Source: Picochlorum sp. 'celeri' (taxonomy: Eukaryota; Chlorophyta; Trebouxiophyceae). Taken from it: DNA of 64,000 nucleotides. Shown here piece after piece: positions 58,022 through 64,000 of this stretch. The stretch's first letter is position 1. Each line of letters begins with the position of its first letter. The translations under genes were made by a program, and so were the position numbers. A model generated the notes under the pieces. The model was given only the letters and a program-made list of their open reading frames with translations. It was not told the origin of the DNA and did no database searches. The stretch covers positions 682,001-746,000 of the forward strand of contig JAACMV010000002.1 in assembly GCA_010909725.1 (NCBI GenBank). Direction: 5' to 3'.

Positions 58022-59245
58022 TTACGAAAGTTCAAAATTGAGGGTTCGAAGATTCATGACCAAGTCTTGGTCGTAGCCTGGGCCACCATTGCATGGTCTA
58101 ACTGCGCGAAGTGGCTCCAAGAGTTCCCACGGGTCACATCTCCAGCCACTGCACACCGCCTTCAATTGCTCCCTATCCAGAGTAGCCAGCAGCATTCTAG
58201 TTGAGCCGTAAAGCTCTGAAGTAAGTTCGTAGGCATCCATAGAGTTGGCTGGTGGGGGCCCCAGTGTGACTGCTGCATCATACGTGACATCTGGGCGACA
58301 GGTAAGTCGGATGACACCATCGAATAGAGCTCTTCTAATACCAAACGATTCCCCCTCTTTCTCTTCTGGTCCAGCATGTGGGACGGAACAAGCATCTTCT
58401 GCTATGGTTGACCAGGTATTTGCTTCCCACAGCCTGGACATGCCTTGCAGGTGGGAGGATCCTACGACTCCAACAACAAGAGCTCCTGACCCTGCTTTTG
58501 CGCCCGCCTCGTACAGAGATTTTACGAGCACCGCATCCCTTTCTTCAAATAAAATTTTTTCTGTCACATTGGTCGAGTTCAGGTCCTTTTCAAAAGGAGC
58601 ATTGGAGACTAAATCATGATAATTCGAGGCACATTGAATCCCAAAAGCTGTATCTAAATCTGCCAATGTTGGGCACATGAGCATTCTTTGGTATGTTGTT
58701 AGCTTTGGTCTGTCTCCATAGACCAAGTTTGCATCAGTGCACAGAGCAGCAACATAAGCTAAATGCTCACTGTAAATCATATTTGATGCCACCAAGTCTT
58801 GCCAAACAGATGATGCTAATATATCCCCAGTATCTTTCAGGCGGGCGGCAAGCTGAGAGATACCAAGTGTTTGTGAGTCTCTTGGGCCGTCTGGTGTCAC
58901 ACGCAGGCAGCTCTCCAAATTCACAGAATTCCCAGTCTCAGACCCATGAGAAGGGTTCAAAGCAGTCTCAACAACAACACTGTGTGGCTTCTCCTCCACA
59001 ATAAACCTCCCGATTCGAGAATCCTCTGTGTCAGCATGAACTGTACCAAATACTGCAATTTTAGCATTATTGGGAGCCTCCAACCATAAATCTGGGCCTC
59101 CATGTATGTCTGTAAAAGCCTGGCATCGTATCCCATGGACCCTACCATGTCCCCTGTGGCACGCGTCGCGATGCAAGCTAGTATACGTATTGCTCAAAGG
59201 TATACAGTGTATCATCATCTGCAACCAAATGATAGGTATTACCAC
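58022..59245 (-). CDS. TraB/PrgY-like domain protein
   Basis: A single frame of 407 residues; the true start may be one of three early Mets. The diagnostic segment is AKIAVFGTVHADTEDSRIGR followed by VEEKPHSVVVETALNPSHG, which matches the TraB/GumN opening (a GTxH motif then a strand with VxVE). The rest contains LGISQLAARLKDTGDILASS, NLVYGDRPKLTTYQRMLMCP, LFEERDAVLVKSLYEAGAKA and GALVVGVVGSSHLQGMSRLW; the late VGxxHLxGM is also typical (second His). TraB proteins are metal-dependent, protease-like, and some plant members are in plastids or mitochondria. The specific role is unknown. Confidence 0.65.
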   Translation of the reverse strand: MVIPIIWLQMMIHCIPLSNTYTSLHRDACHRGHGRVHGIRCQAFTDIHGGPDLWLEAPNNAKIAVFGTVHADTEDSRIGRFIVEEKPHSVVVETALNPSHGSETGNSVNLESCLRVTPDGPRDSQTLGISQLAARLKDTGDILASSVWQDLVASNMIYSEHLAYVAALCTDANLVYGDRPKLTTYQRMLMCPTLADLDTAFGIQCASNYHDLVSNAPFEKDLNSTNVTEKILFEERDAVLVKSLYEAGAKAGSGALVVGVVGSSHLQGMSRLWEANTWSTIAEDACSVPHAGPEEKEGESFGIRRALFDGVIRLTCRPDVTYDAAVTLGPPPANSMDAYELTSELYGSTRMLLATLDREQLKAVCSGWRCDPWELLEPLRAVRPCNGGPGYDQDLVMNLRTLNFELS

Positions 59246-60141
59246 GCAGTCATGTGATCACCCACCGTGTAATGCCCAAACCACCCATTTCATTGTGACA
59301 CTCAACATCTCGTTTGGCAGCTTCAGAATTCATGAGTATCATCACACCACCCAGCATATGACCATCGCAGCCCATAGTAATAATACTATAAAGCGCGACT
59401 CGCACACACATGAGCAATGTCAGATATATGCTTGTCAAAAAATTGTAACATCACCAGCAGCCACCACAATGAAAAAACAGAATGTGTAGCCTCAGATAGG
59501 AGCGAAAGACTTTGATGAATCGTTCTCTACATATCTAGTAGTTCAGTTGAACTATGCATGTATTGTAACATCATCAGCCACACACCAGGGCAAGCCTGGT
59601 GACTCTGTTGTTCAATCCCCTTGTCCCCTCATGGTCTCATAGAAATCCGCTAATAGCGATCATCAAACAATGTAACTTTGTCGAAAAAGTCACATCAGTG
59701 TGTGTAACAACAAAAAGCATCATCGACCAGGGAGCACTGATTGCCATGCCGGCCGGAAACAGAGTCACCAATTCTGCCGGCAATACCAGACCACCCACCC
59801 CACCCCAAACACATTTATATTCTTCTTTCATCTTGATTTGATCCATATGAATGACCTACCATGACGTTGTCGCAGTCCTCTGAGAAATTGATGAAAGCAT
59901 GCACACCTCCGTTCAATAAGACTCAATTACCATTCCATGAGACAGAGTATGACACTATAATGATATTTTGAATCTATCTGACTGCTGAGGTGTGGAGTAG
60001 GCGTGTATCCAAATCGACCGGGTTCCGGGATTTCCTTCAATAAAACATTTAAATGTTTTTTGCTCGGTGTTGTTGACAGAAAACCGTGTGGTAGCCCACC
60101 CTTGTCGTATAGTATACGAAAACGTCTCATATAGTAGAAAT
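59246..60141. promoter_or_regulatory. Long divergent spacer, TraB-like / ClpX
   Basis: 896 bp with no supportable gene. It holds a CCGGCCGG dyad near 59750 and a C-rich tract (CCACCCACCCCACCCC, near 59790). The last 70 bases stay in frame with ClpX but lack a presequence-like character. Confidence 0.35.
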
Positions 60142-61999
60142 ATGTTTCGAACAGTGGTAAAAGGGCGTGCGGGTATCTGTCTTTCCCGCTGTGGTAGTAG
60201 GCTTGGGGAAATTTTGGAATGCCAGACAAGACCGGGTTCTACTGTTGCAAGGAACCTTGTCGCTGTTCAAAGTGGCATACATGATGGGAGAAATATCAAA
60301 ACTCCGTCGACTGGGAACAAGGCCGTGAAGGGTGGAGGTGCGGTTCCAAGTCACTACCCTGCTCACCAAACGGCAGGTCACCAGCACCAGGGGGAGGTGA
60401 CACATCACAAAGAGGAAGAACAAGAGCAATCATTGAAGAGCGGTATTCCAAATTATGGTGGAAGGAGCCCATCTGGGAATCCCGTGAAGCAGGAGAAAGG
60501 GTGGAGAATGGGGAGTATTCCTCGCCCCAGTGAGATGGTGTCCATGTTGGATCAATATGTCGTTGGTCAGCAACAAGCGAAAAAGGTGCTGTCTGTTGGA
60601 GTGCATAATCATTACAAGCGAGTTGAACACGGACGTGGACAGTCTTACAATAAGGAAGACGCTGTGGAGGACTCTAGATCCATCAAGATTGGCAAGTATC
60701 CAGATTTGGTTGAGAAGGGCTTGCCTGTGGATGAGGCAGAACGGTACATGCGGTTGAATTTGATGGCTCGAACGGATCCTGCAGCAGCAGTTGCGGTTAA
60801 ATCATATGCTTCTGCTTTAGCGGAAACGATGGAAGAGAGAATTCGCCAGGAGAATACTCAGGCAAGTTCCGGGAACAAGGTTCAAGCTCCACAGGATAAG
60901 GAGAGTGGATATGACGATGTGGAGATTGAAAAGAGCAATGTTTTGATATTGGGTCCTACTGGTTGCGGCAAGACATTGTTGGCGAAAACATTGGCAAAAT
61001 TGGTGAACGTGCCATTTGCAATGGCAGATGCAACAACTCTGACGCAGGCTGGATATGTTGGAGAGGATGTTGAGAGCATACTGTACAAGCTGTATCAGGC
61101 TTCAGGATACGATGCAGTGGCTGCTCAACAGGGTATTGTGTATATCGACGAAATTGATAAAATTACCAGGAAGTCGGAAAATGTCAGCATTACTCGAGAT
61201 GTCAGTGGCGAGGGAGTTCAGCAAGCATTGTTGAGGATGCTTGAGGGAACTGTCGTCAACGTTCCAGAAAAAGGAGGTAGAAAGAATCCTCGTGGCGAAT
61301 TTATTTCAATAGATACAACAAATATCTTGTTCATCTGTGGTGGGGCTTTTGTGGGTCTGGATAAACTGATCACAGAGAGACTCACCACATCATCCATTGG
61401 ATTCGGTAATCCTGTACGAGCAAAGCTTCAATCATCTTCTGATAGCGCAGAAGTTGCCATGGAATACAGCAATGCTCTTCTCCAAGCCGAGCAGAGAGAT
61501 TTGATCCACTATGGACTCATTCCTGAATTTGTAGGAAGATTTCCAGTCATGTGCTCTCTTGGCATGCTGAACGAAGAAGAATTATCTCGTGTACTTTTGG
61601 AGCCAAAAAGTGCTTTGATAAAGCAATACAAGGCAATGTTTGCGAGGTGTAATGCCAAGTTTCTTGCCACAGATGAAGGTGTGAAAGCAGTTGCACGAAA
61701 AGCCTTCAGGATGGGTGTTGGAGCGAGAGGCCTGAGGTCTCTCTTGGAAAATCTATTGCTTGATGCATCATACCATGTATGTGTTTGTCATGTTTCATAC
61801 GATATCATTGACATGCTGATTGATGTACAATTCTGTGCAGGCTCCCGAAGATGATGTTGAAGGCTGCATACTTCACGTTGATGAAGTTCAGGAACCACAG
61901 GCAATCCTTTGCAAAGGAAGAGGTTCATTCGAAACAAAAATGAAGGATATCAAATTGTCTGTCGAAGACAACGATGAATTTGAAGCTGCAACAGTCTGA
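60142..61999 (+). CDS. CLPX: Mitochondrial ClpX, AAA+ unfoldase
   Basis: Exons 60142-61776 and 61841-61999, about 597 residues. ClpX unfolds proteins for ClpP in the mitochondrial matrix. The presequence is [21 protein letters not shown] His/Gln-rich linker follows in place of the bacterial zinc finger, which is missing. Core: [20 protein letters not shown], Walker A GPTGCGKT (near residue 271), [20 protein letters not shown], Walker [11 protein letters not shown], the pore loop region [40 protein letters not shown] and sensor 2 [18 protein letters not shown]. An insertion of about 80 residues precedes Walker A ([20 protein letters not shown]). Start chosen at the presequence-like Met. TGTAA occurs twice downstream (62100s). 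Confidence 0.94.
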
Positions 62000-62259
62000 T
62001 CATGAACACTATGCCTCTCGAGAGAAGCTCCACTGTTGTACCACCACATTTTCCCTGTATAATATTTCAAATTTTCCCTTGTGCTTTCCCATGTACCTTG
62101 TTGCATAAGATATATCCACTAGAAATAGTGGCGAACAGATGCAATTGTAAATACAGCGAGTGTAACTGAAAAAGAAGATCTTCCACACTGTTGTTTGCTC
62201 AAGCCAAAAGTAGCTGGCTCCGACGAACCTCAGCCACTTCTAATTGAGATTCCATCGCC

Positions 62260-63075
<816 letters not shown>

Positions 63076-63101
63076 TAGAATTACATGTAATTGATCAAAA
63101 T
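63076..63101. terminator. Palindromic poly(A) signal shared by the Rab and RAP genes
   Basis: Within the 26-bp gap, AATTACATGTAATT (63079-63092) is a perfect 14-bp palindrome giving TGTAA on both strands. Confidence 0.5.
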
Positions 63102-64000
63102 TTATGCGTTGACAGCAGATCTAGCCCGTGTTAATATGCCATTGAGCAGCTTCGTGTTGCTGTCTGGATCATCTGAACTCCAAGAATAGAACGGAATAGA
63201 TGCAACATGCCATCCTCGTGCTCTGAGCATATCGTCCCTTGCTAGAGAATCACCTAAAGGCTCTCCTGCTCTGGTGAAATGAAGAGGCCCATCTATTTCC
63301 AGTGCAATCTTTTCTTTTGGGAATGCAATGTCAATGGAAAAGCACCCGTCAGGTGTCATGTATTCCATTTCATGCTCCTCAGACATGTTCAATAAGGTTT
63401 GTGAGACGCGGGAATGAAATTCAGATATTCTGCATGGAATTCAATTTGTCAAAAGGATGAATGCACAGGGTGCCATTCTCAGAGGCAGATGGATAATATG
63501 GGCAAATTGGCATACCTGACTTTTCTCGTGACGTCTTTCCACGCTTTCTCTGCAATGTCCTCTAGACTATCTGGTATGGTCCAGGGCTGCTCTGGGCTTC
63601 TGGCCTCCAATATCAATTTTGATTGAAACACTTGTGTAAGGGTTTCCTGCTTGACATTGAGATTGGATGATATTTGCTTCATGAGGAAATTCCAGGTTTC
63701 TCTATCCATTGCATCAGATACTGACAAGGCCCATAGTATATTGGCAAGTTGGAAAGATTCAGGGGCATCACCACTGCTAGCCCTTTGCAATACCTCTGCT
63801 TTGACACTTGATGCCATCTCTGAATCTTTGAAACCAAGAGAAGCGTAACCCCACAGCATATTTCCAAAATGCTGATACGAAAAGGTATGTAACTTTTTCG
63901 GAATATATGTCAATGCAGCCTTATATAATGCAGTGCACGAATGCCTGAGTTTCGCAAATGCCCACAGGACATTGCTCAGATTCTGGCCCTCGTACTCGTC
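63102..64000 (-). CDS. RAP-domain octotricopeptide-type RNA-binding protein, 5' part outside window
   Basis: The window has the C-terminal exons. Helical repeats are seen as NLSNVLWAFAKLRHSCTALY, HFGNMLWGYASLGFKDSEMA and FQLANILWALSVSDAMDRET, each with the [GAS]N[ILM]LWA core of OPR/FASTK-like repeats. After an intron (donor KV-AG, acceptor CATGCAG) comes the RAP domain: FSIDIAFPKEKIALEIDGPL, HFTRAGEP and ARGWHVASIPFYSWS, a PD-(D/E)XK-like fold. Such proteins control single organellar transcripts in green algae and form a large family in Chlamydomonas. Target and organelle cannot be told without the N-terminus. Confidence 0.88.

Overview
This is nuclear DNA of a eukaryote. Almost every gene is broken by short GT-AG introns (mostly about 60-80 nt), and nothing looks like an operon. 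Several signs point to a chlorophyte-lineage green alga. There is an 1,111-residue glycolate dehydrogenase (D-LDH-like FAD domain fused to an Fe-S domain). A chloroplast-type NADP-malate dehydrogenase keeps only the C-terminal regulatory cysteine pair. There is an octotricopeptide/RAP-type protein, and the photorespiratory enzymes carry mitochondrial-type presequences. TGTAA, the chlorophyte poly(A) signal, lies just after many stop codons. I cannot name the genus. The genome is compact: about 37 genes in 64 kb, strands mostly alternating, convergent stops often under 100 bp apart, and one convergent pair overlapping within coding sequence.

Layout. 1-11 kb holds nuclear housekeeping genes: a CBS-domain protein (cut by the left edge), a small Fyv7-like rRNA-processing protein, an unknown organelle-type protein, DDB1, enhancer of polycomb (EPL1) and WAPL. 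11.4-42.6 kb is the notable part. It holds plastid-type NAD-malate dehydrogenase, alanine/glutamate:glyoxylate aminotransferase, alanine:glyoxylate aminotransferase, a BOU/carnitine-carrier-like mitochondrial carrier, an RraA-like aldolase/decarboxylase, ETF-beta, the helicase DHX15/Prp43, NADP-malate dehydrogenase, two unknown proteins, NADH-type glutamate synthase, hydroxypyruvate reductase, a two-LOV-domain photoreceptor, glycolate dehydrogenase and serine:glyoxylate aminotransferase. 42.6-64 kb returns to mixed housekeeping genes: TAF7, mitochondrial S1-like ribosomal protein, a locally duplicated unknown gene, a poly-Q protein, a DEK_C/SWIB protein, MTHFR, a heme-oxygenase-like protein, SNAPC3, an SCP-type phosphatase, a MIC19-like CHCH protein, a TraB-like protein, mitochondrial ClpX, a RabC/Rab18 GTPase and a RAP/OPR protein (cut by the right edge).

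How the genes fit together. About nine or ten of the genes between 11.4 and 42.6 kb form most of a photorespiratory route. Glycolate is oxidised by glycolate dehydrogenase. Glyoxylate is aminated by three different aminotransferases. Hydroxypyruvate is reduced by HPR. Ammonia is refixed by glutamate synthase. Reducing power moves through two malate dehydrogenases, and a carrier of the BOU type may bring glutamate into mitochondria. ETF-beta could take electrons from glycolate dehydrogenase, and a blue-light receptor sits between HPR and glycolate dehydrogenase. Such clustering is not usual for this pathway in eukaryotes and is the main finding.

Quality note. Single-base frameshifts interrupt otherwise perfectly conserved domains in at least four genes (glutamate synthase, the LOV protein, SNAPC3, the SCP phosphatase). 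This pattern fits uncorrected indels in the assembly better than pseudogenes.
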